A DNA stretch of 56,180 nucleotides, taken from the NCBI GenBank assembly GCA_903891415.1, contig CAITEH010000043.1, forward strand, positions 1-56,180, written 5' to 3'. The position numbers were made by a program, and so were the translations under genes. Shown piece by piece: positions 7,414-15,600 of this stretch. The stretch comes from Candidatus Firestoneibacteriota bacterium (GTDB lineage Bacteria > Oederibacteriota > D2-FULL-39-29). The notes below the pieces were generated by a model that saw nothing but the letters and a program-made list of their open reading frames with translations, searched no databases and was not told the origin of the DNA. Within the stretch, counting starts at the first letter, position 1; every line of letters starts with the position of its first letter.

Positions 7414-8461
7414 GGTCTGGAACTGGATAAAACTGGCAGGGATCTACGGCCTGCTGCTGTTGGGCCTCTATATCTTTTATCTGGCCCAGGACATTATGAC
7501 CCCCTTCCTTGTGGCTTTTATACTTGTTTATATTCTCAATCCTATCGTGGATAAAATAGAAAGCACCGGCATTCAAAGAGGTTACGCGCTGCTTGTAATA
7601 TTGCTGGGTTTCGTTATTACACTCGGCCTGGTTATTTTCTTTTTCTCCGGCGCCATTAAAGATGAATTTGTTTTACTTTCAAAACAGATCCCGGAATACT
7701 TCAGCAAAATAAAAGCTGGGCTTTTGAATAATGCTTTAACCCTGGAAGAAAAACTGCCTTATCTTAAAAAAGGCTTTTTACAGGGAATGATAAACGAAAA
7801 GATCAGCGACCTGCCTTCAATAATAGGGCCGCGGATACCCGGTTTGCTCCTCTCAGTGATCGGACTGGTAACCAATACCTTGATAGTTATTTTTATTACC
7901 TTCTTTATCCTTAAAGACGGCCGGAAGTTCAGAAAAAATATCATAAAAATTGTTCCGAATAAATACTTCGAAACCGTACTTTGCCTCCTGCACGAGATCA
8001 ATGTTTCCGTTGGCAGTTACGTGCGCGGCCAGATAATTGATTGCGCGATAGTGGCTATCTTATCGGTGCTGGGCCTTTACCTGCTGGGCCTTAAATACGC
8101 GATCATAATAGGTATTATCTGCGGGGTAACCAATATTATCCCCTACCTGGGGCCCGTTATAGGAATGATCCCCGGGATATTTGTAGCCCTGGTTGAACAC
8201 CAGTCCGGCGGTATGGCGGTATCGGTAGTAGCGGTAATGATGGGCGTTCAGCTAATTGACAATGTGCTGATCTCACCCCTTGCTGTCGGCCAATCAGTGG
8301 ACCTTCATCCCGTAGTTGTCATTTTAGCCGTATCCATTGGCGGCGCCATTTTAGGCTTGTGGGGAATGCTGCTTGCCGTGCCTATTTACTGCGCGCTCAA
8401 GGTCACTTTTCAAATCCTGCACAAGGGAATAATTGAATACGGCTCGTGGGATGCAATATAA
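7391..8461 (+). CDS. PerM/AI-2E family membrane transporter
   Basis: A 356-residue integral membrane protein of the UPF0118 family, with two N-terminal helices, a soluble segment (about residues 90-150) and at least five further helices. Typical stretches are PFLVAFILVYILNPIVD and the glycine/proline-rich NIIPYLGPVIGMIPG, then DNVLISPLAVGQSVDLHP. Members have been described as AI-2 exporters or Na+(Li+)/H+ antiporters; substrate cannot be deduced. The 23-base overlap with the cyclic-nucleotide-binding gene makes it likely to be the last gene of the atp transcript. Confidence 0.87.
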   Translation: METKQNIKVWNWIKLAGIYGLLLLGLYIFYLAQDIMTPFLVAFILVYILNPIVDKIESTGIQRGYALLVILLGFVITLGLVIFFFSGAIKDEFVLLSKQIPEYFSKIKAGLLNNALTLEEKLPYLKKGFLQGMINEKISDLPSIIGPRIPGLLLSVIGLVTNTLIVIFITFFILKDGRKFRKNIIKIVPNKYFETVLCLLHEINVSVGSYVRGQIIDCAIVAILSVLGLYLLGLKYAIIIGIICGVTNIIPYLGPVIGMIPGIFVALVEHQSGGMAVSVVAVMMGVQLIDNVLISPLAVGQSVDLHPVVVILAVSIGGAILGLWGMLLAVPIYCALKVTFQILHKGIIEYGSWDAI

Positions 8462-8462
8462 A

Positions 8463-8515
8463 GCAATAGTCAAAAGTCTAAAGGTTCATAATGTCCATAA
8501 GGTAAGAGCAAAAGC
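8463..8515 (+). repeat. Short-period repeat (AAAGTCTA / TAAGGTCCA type)
   Basis: The gap between the PerM gene and the convergent MFS gene contains degenerate 9-10 bp units such as AAAAGTCTAAAGG, TTCATAATG and TCCATAAGG. A clearer copy of the same family lies at 36312-36362. No terminator with a T-run is seen here. Confidence 0.45.
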
Positions 8516-8532
8516 ACAATATAGTATTCCGG

Positions 8533-9921
8533 CTATTTTATTTTCATTTTGAACATTTCTACGAGTTCTATGAAACCCTCGAAAAAGCCCTGATGAATTT
8601 TGGTGCCCACTATTTTTGCGACCTCGCTTACCTTTCCCACTCTCGGTTCTTTTAATTTAAAGAGAAAAACTACCGGAAGGAATCTCATTATAGCGCCCGC
8701 CACAAATAATATCTGAAAAGCTCCCAGGGTAAAAATAAAAAATATATACTCTCGCTTCCCGATAAGGTCCAGGGTATATCCGCCAAGTACCGGGGCAAAG
8801 CAGGTGGCTATCGTTACCACAAAAGTATTAAAACTCAGGTAGGCAAGCCTCTGTTTCTTGGGCGCGAGCTTAAGAATGATATTGAACTGGGCAAGCGATA
8901 ACCCGGCCCAGCAGATACCCGCGACGAACCAGATCAGCGGGAGCACATAATAATAGTTTCTGATCGAAAGGACCGCCCACATTAACGGGGTTGTTGACAG
9001 AATGAGTTCACAGACAATAAGCACCGGCTTGTTGCCATAACGGTCAAGAAGCCGTCCCCAGAAGGTCATTGTAGTCATACCACAAACCGTCGCAATGGCG
9101 TTATACAGCACCATCTCCGTATAGTTAAGTTTGAGCTCGCGAATAAGATAGACATTTCCGAAAGCGCCCGAGTAAAGCATGCCAAAGGACCAGACCGCAT
9201 TGAAACATACCAGGTTCATAAAATTCTTATCTTTGAGGGAGTTTTTAATGCTCCCCAGCACTTCGACAAAGAGCGGGCCGGTTTTTTTCCCCCGGCTAGC
9301 GTCCGGCGGCGGCAATTTCTTCAGATAGGACATACCGAGTACCGCCAGGCAACCGGAAAAGAGGAAAAGAAAGCTAAAAGCGGTGTAAGGGTAATCTTTT
9401 TTCCAGGTATCCATGAACTGGGCAAAAATAAAACCACCCGCGAGAACAATAAGCGAAGCGTAACGGTTCCGCCGACTGAAATAAAATCCTCTTTCCTTCT
9501 CGGGTATTATCTCTGCCATCCAGGCCGGCCAGGAAAGCCCTATTATGACCATAAGAGCGGAATAGACCGCGAATAAAATAAGAAAAAAAGTCATACCGGC
9601 TCTATTGCCCAGGAAATAAGCAATTACGGGAGCAAGGCAGATAACCATCCATAAAATTCTCTGCACAAGCGCGGTATGCACGGTTATTTTTTTCTGATCC
9701 GGAAATTGGCCGATATAATATGAAAATACCGGGGCAAGAAGAGCCATAAAAACCGGAATAGAATTTGCAAAACCTATTTCAACATTTGTAGCTTTAAGAA
9801 AAATGAAAAATGCGGAAAGAAAGACCCCGTCCCTGACAACAGGGAGCCACTGGCTTACCCAGGCTTCTTTTATGAAATCGCCGTAAAAGCTTTGAATTTT
9901 ACTGTTATTCTTCACGCTCAT
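8533..9921 (-). CDS. Major facilitator superfamily transporter
   Basis: A 462-residue protein with about twelve transmembrane segments. The MFS loop motif between helices 2 and 3 is degenerate (YYIGQFPDQKK); the loop 8-9 equivalent is WGRLLDRYGNKP. The ATG at 9921 is preferred to the frame's start at 9963 because a promoter (TTGAAA-18-TATTAT at 9928-9957) overlaps the longer version and places +1 at this ATG. A central cytoplasmic loop of about 25 residues (LKKLPPPDASRGKKTG) separates the two six-helix halves. Substrate is unknown. It stands alone, convergent to the atp operon and divergent from the next small gene. Confidence 0.85.
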   Translation of the reverse strand: MSVKNNSKIQSFYGDFIKEAWVSQWLPVVRDGVFLSAFFIFLKATNVEIGFANSIPVFMALLAPVFSYYIGQFPDQKKITVHTALVQRILWMVICLAPVIAYFLGNRAGMTFFLILFAVYSALMVIIGLSWPAWMAEIIPEKERGFYFSRRNRYASLIVLAGGFIFAQFMDTWKKDYPYTAFSFLFLFSGCLAVLGMSYLKKLPPPDASRGKKTGPLFVEVLGSIKNSLKDKNFMNLVCFNAVWSFGMLYSGAFGNVYLIRELKLNYTEMVLYNAIATVCGMTTMTFWGRLLDRYGNKPVLIVCELILSTTPLMWAVLSIRNYYYVLPLIWFVAGICWAGLSLAQFNIILKLAPKKQRLAYLSFNTFVVTIATCFAPVLGGYTLDLIGKREYIFFIFTLGAFQILFVAGAIMRFLPVVFLFKLKEPRVGKVSEVAKIVGTKIHQGFFEGFIELVEMFKMKIK

Positions 9922-9927
9922 GCGCCT

Positions 9928-9957
9928 ATAATAGCATATATTCGGTTTTATTTTCAA
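9928..9957 (-). promoter_or_regulatory. Promoter of the MFS gene
   Basis: TTGAAA (9952-9957) and TATTAT (9928-9933) on the minus strand, spacer 18. The ATG at 9921 begins seven bases after the -10, so the mRNA would be leaderless. Confidence 0.55.
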
Positions 9958-9977
9958 ATTCAATGCTGTTAATTGTT

Positions 9978-10006
9978 TTGACTTTCTACGGGTATTCTAC
10001 TAAAAT
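9978..10006 (+). promoter_or_regulatory. Promoter of the small membrane protein gene
   Basis: TTGACT (9978-9983) and TAAAAT (10001-10006) with a 17-base spacer, leading into a leader of about 35 bases that carries the ribosome binding site for the ATG at 10046. Confidence 0.6.
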
Positions 10007-10045
10007 ATTTTTATATAACTGACAGCAGAGAAAAAAGGAGACCCC

Positions 10046-10432
10046 ATGGATCCGGTATTGAAAGTTTTTCTTGTCATAAGCATGATCTGTGTAGTTTTGG
10101 TAACAATAGCGATGATTTTTGTCCTGATACAGATAAGAAAAGCGATAAAGAATATAAACACTATTTTTCTTAATCTTAATGACCTTGTAGGAAAAATTAA
10201 AGAAAATGTTACCGAAATTTTTGCGAAAGCAAAAGAAAATATCTCAAAGCTGGGAAGCGTTATTACTGCGGCAGAAGAAACGGTAAAGAGCGTCAAAACT
10301 TCAATAGAAAATATTAAAAACCCGTTCACCACCTTTCTTACTTTTTTGGGGAGCTTGATGGCCCTGCTGGTTGAAAGATTCCGCAAGTCAAAACCGGCCG
10401 CCAAAGAGAAAAGCAAAAAAATAAAAAGGTAA
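10046..10432 (+). CDS. Small membrane protein with coiled-coil (DUF948-like)
   Basis: A 128-residue protein. One N-terminal transmembrane helix (residues 5-28) is followed by a long amphipathic helix (about 30-95), a short hydrophobic patch FTTFLTFLGSLMALLVERF and a very basic tail KSKPAAKEKSKKIKR. The layout resembles DUF948/YtxG-type general stress proteins, which are single-pass membrane proteins with an apolipoprotein-like helix; the assignment is tentative. GGAG lies six bases before the ATG. A palindrome separates it from the convergent helicase gene. Confidence 0.7.
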   Translation: MDPVLKVFLVISMICVVLVTIAMIFVLIQIRKAIKNINTIFLNLNDLVGKIKENVTEIFAKAKENISKLGSVITAAEETVKSVKTSIENIKNPFTTFLTFLGSLMALLVERFRKSKPAAKEKSKKIKR

Positions 10433-10443
10433 TTAATTCTTCA

Positions 10444-10483
10444 CTGATTACTAATAAAATATTAATCAGTTATTAGTAATCAG
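10444..10483. repeat. 13-bp perfect inverted repeat between convergent genes
   Basis: CTGATTACTAATA at 10444-10456 pairs with TATTAGTAATCAG at 10471-10483 across a 14-base loop. It has no GC core and no T-run, so it may be a weak bidirectional terminator or a palindromic intergenic repeat. Confidence 0.7.
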
Positions 10484-10498
10484 AAATCAGCAATTTAG

Positions 10499-12895
10499 TT
10501 ACGCCAGGTATTTCCAAAATCCTTTGTTCTTCTCATCTCTGACGCCGGAAAGCACCAGATAATCTCTTGCCCTTGTTACGGCCACATAAAATATCCTTTT
10601 TTCTTCCTCTTCTTCCTTTAAGGCAAGCTCGATATACTCCGGAACCTGTTCCCGGATCTCTTTATCCGGACAGTAGAGGATGCCGGTTTTTTCCATTTTT
10701 TCATTGATCCTTATAGAATCGCGGTTCTTCCTTACCTCCTCACCCATCCTTACAAAAAATACCACCGGAAATTCAAGGCCCTTGGCGGTGTGTACCGTCA
10801 TTATCTTTACGGCATCGGTATCTTCGGTGCTTAAGTTAGCTTTGGGTTCTTCGTCGGCATCGACTCTTTCTTCGAAATAAGCCCGAATATCCTGCAGTGA
10901 AGATCCTTCAGTTTCAAAATTTTGGACCAGCTCAATGAACTTTTTTATATTGGCCGCGCGCTGGGGTTCAAAGAACGCTTTCCAGCCTTCAGCTTTTTCC
11001 ATAAAACTTTCCAGAATATGGCTCAAGGGCCTTTCGTTCACCTGCAAGACGTGTTCCCGTATTATACTCAATTTCCCGGTTTTGCATATTTTTTCATAAA
11101 GAAAGATCCCTGCTTCCGCAATAAAATTGAAAATTTCATCTTCATTTTGCTTGAGCAAGGGGCTCTTTAACAGGAGATAAACACTAAGATCATCCGAAGG
11201 TTCAATTAGGGTAAATAAAAGAGCCCGGAGAGCTATTACCTCCGGTTGTTGATAAAAGCCAAGGCCGTTTATCACCACATAGTCAATTCCTGCTTTTTCA
11301 AAGGCCTCTTCAAAATCAGCAAGATGTGTCCGCTTTCTTAAAAGAACGGCTATATCCGCTCCTGTTATTTTTTCCGGGAGCTCTTTATTTTCCTTGTTTT
11401 TTATATACTTGACTTTTTTTTCTAAAAGTTCTTTTATGCGCCCGGCCACGCTTTCGGCTTCAGCTGTATTTTCGTTCCCGCCTTTTGGTATTTCAATAAT
11501 TTCTACTTTTCCTGAAATTTCTCTTTTTGGATAAAACCTTTCATACCTGGTCCTCCACTTGGGGCCGTTAATGCCCTGGGCCATGATCCGGGAAAAGACA
11601 CCGTTAACAAAGCCGGTGATATCACTGCCGCATCTGTAATTTTCACTTACCTGTTGAAAAAGAAATGAATTTCCGTACCATTTTTTCATTTCTCTCGCAG
11701 CCGCGTCAAAAACCTCCACATTCGCGTTCCTAAAGCCATAGATAGATTGCTTTTCATCCCCGACTATGAACATCGTAGGATTAATTCCGGAGTCACGCTT
11801 GCTGCCCAGACCGGAATGCCATTCCTCCGTCAACTTGTTGATAATAGACCATTGCAGAAAATTTGTATCCTGAAATTCATCAAGCAGAACATGATCGGTC
11901 TGCTCGTCAAACGCAAATAAAATATTATCCACCTCGGGATTATCATTTAAAAGACAGTAGGTTATATATTCCAGATCATTAAAATCCAGCACGTTAAGCT
12001 CTTTCTTCCTGGTAAAGTACTGTTCATTGCAATAAATGAAGATCTCATAGAACATCACACTTTCCCGGTTGAAGATCAATTTTTTCGCCGCCCGGTATAA
12101 CTCGAGTAGCGCTTCGTTTACTTTGCCGTAAGTTTCCCTGGCAAGCGGTTTCTTTTCTTTTGGAGGTAATTTTCTTGCTGTTTTTGCGGTCGTTAGAAAG
12201 AGCTCTCTTTGCGTATTCAAGAAATAAACAATTTTTTCCGGGTCTTTTTCATTAAGAAGCGGCCCGTAATGCCCGGTAAAATATTCGTGGCCGCTAATGC
12301 CTTCAAGCGCCGTTTTTCTTGCAACAGCGAACCCGGAAACATCAAGAAGTTCAGGTTTTCCGACCAGCGTGGAAGGCCTCAGCATAAATAGTTTTTCAAC
12401 GGTCTTTTTAACCTGGCTCCAGCTGTACTTTGAATTAAGCTCCACAAGGCCCCGGCGCAGGCCGGCCAGACCGCTGTTTTTACCGGCGCCGGCTTCTATG
12501 ATCCCGGTGAAAGAAGCAGCTAGCACAGAATCAATGATGCCGGAATCTTTAGGGTCGACTATTTCGAAATTTGGATCAAGGTTAAGTTCAAAAGCAAATC
12601 TCTTCAGCAGGGAAAGACAAAAGCTATGGATCGTTGAAATACGCATTAGAAATATTTTTTCTTTTATTTTTTTATAAAGCTCCGGGTTTTCGTTTTTTAG
12701 AATACGCAGTATCCTGTCCTTCATTTCTGCCGCGGCCTTTTCCGTAAAAGTTATGGCAAGGATACGTTCCGGCCCTATTCCGGCAGAAAGCAGGGCAATA
12801 TAGCGGCGGGAGAGTTTTTCGGTCTTTCCGGACCCGGCAGGAGCCGCGACAATTACGTTCTTGGTGATATCGTAAATGGCAGAATCAATAGGCAT
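10499..12895 (-). CDS. UvrD/Rep-family helicase, AddA-like, lacking the nuclease domain
   Basis: A 798-residue superfamily 1A helicase. Walker A is APAGSGKT (residues 18-25); motif Ia ITFTEKAAAEMKDRI; motif II LLDEFQDTN; motif III IVGDEKQSIYGFR; motif V VHTAKGLEFPVVFF; motif VI FYVAVTRARDYLVLSG. The spacing and sequences match AddA/RecB-type proteins. AddA is normally over 1000 residues with a C-terminal PD-(D/E)xK nuclease and iron-sulfur site, but this protein ends about 20 residues after motif VI, and only 66 bases remain to the convergent gene. No addB is adjacent. It is either a true stand-alone helicase or a truncated AddA. TATAAT ends five bases before the ATG, implying a leaderless message. 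Confidence 0.88.
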   Translation of the reverse strand: MPIDSAIYDITKNVIVAAPAGSGKTEKLSRRYIALLSAGIGPERILAITFTEKAAAEMKDRILRILKNENPELYKKIKEKIFLMRISTIHSFCLSLLKRFAFELNLDPNFEIVDPKDSGIIDSVLAASFTGIIEAGAGKNSGLAGLRRGLVELNSKYSWSQVKKTVEKLFMLRPSTLVGKPELLDVSGFAVARKTALEGISGHEYFTGHYGPLLNEKDPEKIVYFLNTQRELFLTTAKTARKLPPKEKKPLARETYGKVNEALLELYRAAKKLIFNRESVMFYEIFIYCNEQYFTRKKELNVLDFNDLEYITYCLLNDNPEVDNILFAFDEQTDHVLLDEFQDTNFLQWSIINKLTEEWHSGLGSKRDSGINPTMFIVGDEKQSIYGFRNANVEVFDAAAREMKKWYGNSFLFQQVSENYRCGSDITGFVNGVFSRIMAQGINGPKWRTRYERFYPKREISGKVEIIEIPKGGNENTAEAESVAGRIKELLEKKVKYIKNKENKELPEKITGADIAVLLRKRTHLADFEEAFEKAGIDYVVINGLGFYQQPEVIALRALLFTLIEPSDDLSVYLLLKSPLLKQNEDEIFNFIAEAGIFLYEKICKTGKLSIIREHVLQVNERPLSHILESFMEKAEGWKAFFEPQRAANIKKFIELVQNFETEGSSLQDIRAYFEERVDADEEPKANLSTEDTDAVKIMTVHTAKGLEFPVVFFVRMGEEVRKNRDSIRINEKMEKTGILYCPDKEIREQVPEYIELALKEEEEEKRIFYVAVTRARDYLVLSGVRDEKNKGFWKYLA

Positions 12896-12900
12896 GGTGT

Positions 12901-12928
12901 ATTATACAATAAAAAAATATAATTACAA
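12901..12928 (-). promoter_or_regulatory. Promoter of the helicase gene, partly inside a heptad repeat
   Basis: TTGTAA (12923-12928) and TATAAT (12901-12906) on the minus strand, spacer 16. The -35 lies in the first unit of the adjacent heptameric repeat. The ATG at 12895 is five bases beyond the -10. Confidence 0.5.
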
Positions 12929-12956
12929 AGTACGAATTACGAATGACGATATACGG
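12922..12956 (+). repeat. Heptameric repeat tract (copy 2)
   Basis: Units ATTACAA, AGTACGA, ATTACGA, ATGACGA and TATACGG in exact 7-bp register. The tract lies between the helicase start and the 3' end of the four-helix-bundle pseudogene. Confidence 0.8.
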
Positions 12957-12962
12957 TAGTAT

Positions 12963-13331
12963 TTATTTGTTTTTGTTCAAATTCATCTTAATGGTAACAA
13001 CTGTGGCGGCAAATATTGCTATTAGTTCTTTTGTTTCTTTTATCAGGATTTCAATCTTATCGGTTAATTTAGAATTTGTCTCCTGCAACAACTCTAGCCA
13101 ATACTGGGATTCTACAATCTCTTCTTCAACTATTTTAACCTTATTAAGAAAGTCTATTTTTTATTTTGCGTAACAGGCTGCCAGGTAATTTGCGCCAACA
13201 GACGTAGATGATCTAAGCAATTGATTTACTATTACCTTATTGGAGGCTGTGCTTTGAAAAAGTTGAGTTAAACCAATAACGCTCAAAGCATACAATTTAG
13301 TTCTTTTTTTGAGATCCCTTTCTGCTTTCAT
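12963..13331 (-). pseudogene. Four-helix-bundle (S23 / 23S rRNA intervening-sequence) protein with internal stop
   Basis: Reading the minus strand from an ATG at 13331 (AGGGG just upstream) gives 122 codons ending at 12963. The first 56 residues include MKAERDLKKRTKLYALSVIG and QLLRSSTSVGANYLAACYAK, the hallmark of the four-helix-bundle/IVS family (usual form: QLLRSATSVGANYRAACRAKS). Codon 57 (13161-13163) is TAA. The same frame then continues with KIVEEEIVESQYWLELLQE and a normal C-terminus, so a single nonsense change has split an otherwise intact gene. It could be a pseudogene, a sequencing error or a readthrough product. The family also includes the accessory protein Avd of diversity-generating retroelements. 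Heptameric repeats lie on both sides. Confidence 0.85.
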
Positions 13332-13348
13332 ATTTCACCCCTTAAACA

Positions 13349-13477
13349 ATGACGAATTACAAATGACGAACGACAATATATTGAAGGCAAACAAAAGATT
13401 TTGCCTATTTAAATAATTTTGGCGCAGGTATTATTGCGCTTTCCATATATCGTCCTTCGTCATCCGTAATTTGTAAT
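13349..13477. repeat. 129-bp element with inverted heptameric ends
   Basis: The left end (13349-13383) has units ATGACGA, ATTACAA, ATGACGA, ACGACAA, TATATTG. The right end (13443-13477) has the same kind of units on the opposite strand. Between them are two small hairpins, AGGCAAA/TTTTGCCT near 13385-13407 and GCGCA/TGCGC near 13421-13439. It lies between the four-helix-bundle pseudogene and hydG. The layout resembles a MITE or REP-type palindromic element; no transposase is present. Confidence 0.75.
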
Positions 13478-13489
13478 TAATTATGTTTT

Positions 13490-14857
13490 CTAGTAATAGA
13501 TGTCTCGCTTGCCATTTTTTATTTCTAACAAGCCCGCCCGGGTCTTTTCCAGCATCACCGGGTTTTCTATTTTTTTAATATAGTGTTCTATGACCTTGTA
13601 GCCGTCTTTTTTCAGGCCGGGAGAGGCAAAATCTTCCAGGTATTCCGCGAAAGTTAAAAGGCCGTTGGTCCGGCAGAATTTGTGTATTTCGCCCGGTTTG
13701 GACAGGTACATAAAGTCTTCTCCGGTCCGGCCCAGCCTGTAGCAGGCGGTGCAGAAGGACGGTAAAAAGCCTTCTTTCAAAGCGTCTTTGATGACCTCTT
13801 CCAGGCTCCTGGAGTCATGCCCCTTGAACTGGGAAGCATCGGCGCTTTTGCCATAACCGCCCGTCGCGGTCACTGACGCGGCCGAGGTCTGGGAGATCCC
13901 TATCTTAAATGCTTTTCTTCTTATCTCCGGCGACTCGCGCGTGGAAATTATCATGCCGGTATAAGGAACGGCAAGACGAAGGATCGCGATTATCTTTAAA
14001 AAATCCTCATCCGAAACCGGATACTCCGGTGCGTATTTTACCGTAGGCGCTTCACAGAGGCGGGGCACGGAGATGGTATGCGGACCCACTCCTCCGGCTT
14101 TATCCATATGCTCCGCGTGAGCAATAAGTCCAAGTACTTCAAATTTCCAATCATAGAGTCCAAATAACACGCCCAGGCCGCGATCATCAATACCGGCTTC
14201 AAGCGCCCGGTCATGCGCGGTCAACTGCCGGTCGTAATCCGCCTTGGGCCCTTTGTGAAGTTTCGCGTAAGTAGCCCGGTGATAGGTTTCCTGAAAAAGC
14301 TGGGAAGTCCCGATGTTAGCGGCTTTTATTTTCCTGTAATTCTCAACAGTGGTGGCGGCTATGTTAAAATTGACTCTCCGGATATTCCCTTTTTCTGTTC
14401 TTACCTTATAGATCTCGTTTATTACCTCGACCACATACTCGATGGGATTCTCTTTCTGGTCTTCGCCGAACTCCAGAAGGACCCGCTTGTGCCCCATGTT
14501 GATAAGTATCTTTATCTGCTCTCTGACCTGCTCCATGGTGAGCTTGCTTCGCTTTAGGTTTTTATTTTCGGTATGAAAATTACAGTAAACACAGTTATTA
14601 ACACAATGATCCGATACATATAGAGGAGCAAAGAAAACAAGCCGCTCGCCGTAGATCTCTTCCTTGATCTTTGCTGCCGTATTGAACATCTCTTTCAGCA
14701 GGCGCGGGTCGGAAAGATTGATAAGCACACCGACCTCTTCCATGCTGAGCCCTTTTCTTTCTTTGGCTTTTTTTATTACGGCCTCCGCCGTTTTGGGACC
14801 GGCATTCTTTGTCTCCGCCAGTATCTTGAATATCTTTGCTTCATCTATAATGCTCAT
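13490..14857 (-). CDS. hydG: [FeFe]-hydrogenase H-cluster maturase HydG (radical SAM tyrosine lyase)
   Basis: A 455-residue radical SAM enzyme that cleaves tyrosine to deliver CO and CN- for the diiron subcluster of [FeFe]-hydrogenase. The SAM-cluster motif is CVNNCVYC (Cx3Cx2C). The C-terminal auxiliary-cluster motif is CTAC, then exactly 22 residues, then C, the Cx2Cx22C signature of HydG that separates it from thiamine-synthesis ThiH. I use the ATG at 14857, preceded by AAAGGAAAAAAG and overlapping the stop of the E1-like gene (ATGA); an upstream TTG at 14875 is less likely. HydE and HydF are not in the window. The gene shares a transcript with the ThiF/HesA-family enzyme and lies just downstream of hydrogenase operon 1. 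Confidence 0.96.
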   Translation of the reverse strand: MSIIDEAKIFKILAETKNAGPKTAEAVIKKAKERKGLSMEEVGVLINLSDPRLLKEMFNTAAKIKEEIYGERLVFFAPLYVSDHCVNNCVYCNFHTENKNLKRSKLTMEQVREQIKILINMGHKRVLLEFGEDQKENPIEYVVEVINEIYKVRTEKGNIRRVNFNIAATTVENYRKIKAANIGTSQLFQETYHRATYAKLHKGPKADYDRQLTAHDRALEAGIDDRGLGVLFGLYDWKFEVLGLIAHAEHMDKAGGVGPHTISVPRLCEAPTVKYAPEYPVSDEDFLKIIAILRLAVPYTGMIISTRESPEIRRKAFKIGISQTSAASVTATGGYGKSADASQFKGHDSRSLEEVIKDALKEGFLPSFCTACYRLGRTGEDFMYLSKPGEIHKFCRTNGLLTFAEYLEDFASPGLKKDGYKVIEHYIKKIENPVMLEKTRAGLLEIKNGKRDIYY

Positions 14858-15594
14858 CTTTTTTCCTTTCCGCAAACCACACAGTGTGGATCTCTTTTTA
14901 TTACGATCTTTCGAAATTCCTGGGTTAAACCGTTCCAGGTTAAGAGTTCGCTTTTCAGATTCCCGCCGGTACCGGCCAGATATTTTACTGCCTCCATGGC
15001 CTGAAGAGAACCTATGACTCCCGGGGTTGCTCCGAGAACGGGGAATATTCCCTTAGCCGGAAGCCCTTCAAAAATACAGGCAAGACAAAAGCTCTTTTTG
15101 GGTAAAATAAGCGCCAATTGGCCGAAATAGCCGCTTATGCCGCCGAACAGCAGGGGCTTTTTCTTTTCCACAGCGTAGCTATTCAGAAGAAATCTGGTTT
15201 CAAAATTATCCAAACAGTCAAGAAGCAGGTCTGCTTGCCGCGCGTATTGGTCTATATTTTCCCCGGTTATTCTTTCCGTAACCGCTTCTATTTTAATATT
15301 ATCATTCAAAGCTTCAAGGGTTGTCTTGGCCGAAAGCGCCTTATTCTTTTGAATCCGCTTTTTGCTGTGCAGTACCTGGCGGTTCAGATTTGAAAGTTCC
15401 ACTTTGTCAGAATCTGCAATAATTATCCGTCCAATTCCGGCACCGGCCAGGTAAAGTGCCGCGGAACTTCCAAGGCCTCCGGCACCCACCATAAAAACCG
15501 TTGATTTTTTAAGCCTTTTTTGCCCTTTTTCCCCAAAAAGCATTATTTGTCTTTTATATCTTTCTTTTTCAGCTGCCGATAAAAATATGCTCAT
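14854..15594 (-). CDS. ThiF/MoeB/HesA-family adenylyltransferase (E1-like)
   Basis: A 246-residue E1-like enzyme using the ATG at 15594. The Rossmann ATP site is VFMVGAGGLGSSAALYLAGAG; the family sequence DxVELSNLNRQ is present as DSDKVELSNLNRQVLH; LLLDCLDNFETR follows, and the zinc-binding pairs are CLAC and CVVC. Such enzymes adenylate the C-terminus of ubiquitin-like sulfur carriers (ThiS, MoaD). No carrier gene is adjacent. The four-base overlap with hydG argues for a role linked to hydrogenase maturation or to sulfur/cofactor supply rather than thiamine. The frame could extend to a TTG at 15630, but that codon lies in the -35 of a good promoter. Confidence 0.9.
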   Translation of the reverse strand: MSIFLSAAEKERYKRQIMLFGEKGQKRLKKSTVFMVGAGGLGSSAALYLAGAGIGRIIIADSDKVELSNLNRQVLHSKKRIQKNKALSAKTTLEALNDNIKIEAVTERITGENIDQYARQADLLLDCLDNFETRFLLNSYAVEKKKPLLFGGISGYFGQLALILPKKSFCLACIFEGLPAKGIFPVLGATPGVIGSLQAMEAVKYLAGTGGNLKSELLTWNGLTQEFRKIVIKRDPHCVVCGKEKR

Positions 15595-15600
15595 TACTAT

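Noticed and set aside
12943-13173. Plus-strand frame of 76 codons in the gap before hydG
   Set aside because: The minus strand encodes the four-helix-bundle pseudogene in the same place; the plus-strand frame is its shadow.
13490-14857. HydG considered as thiamine-synthesis ThiH, because it is next to a ThiF-like gene
   Set aside because: The C-terminal Cx2Cx22C cluster motif is specific to HydG, two hydrogenase operons are adjacent, and no thiS or thiG is present.
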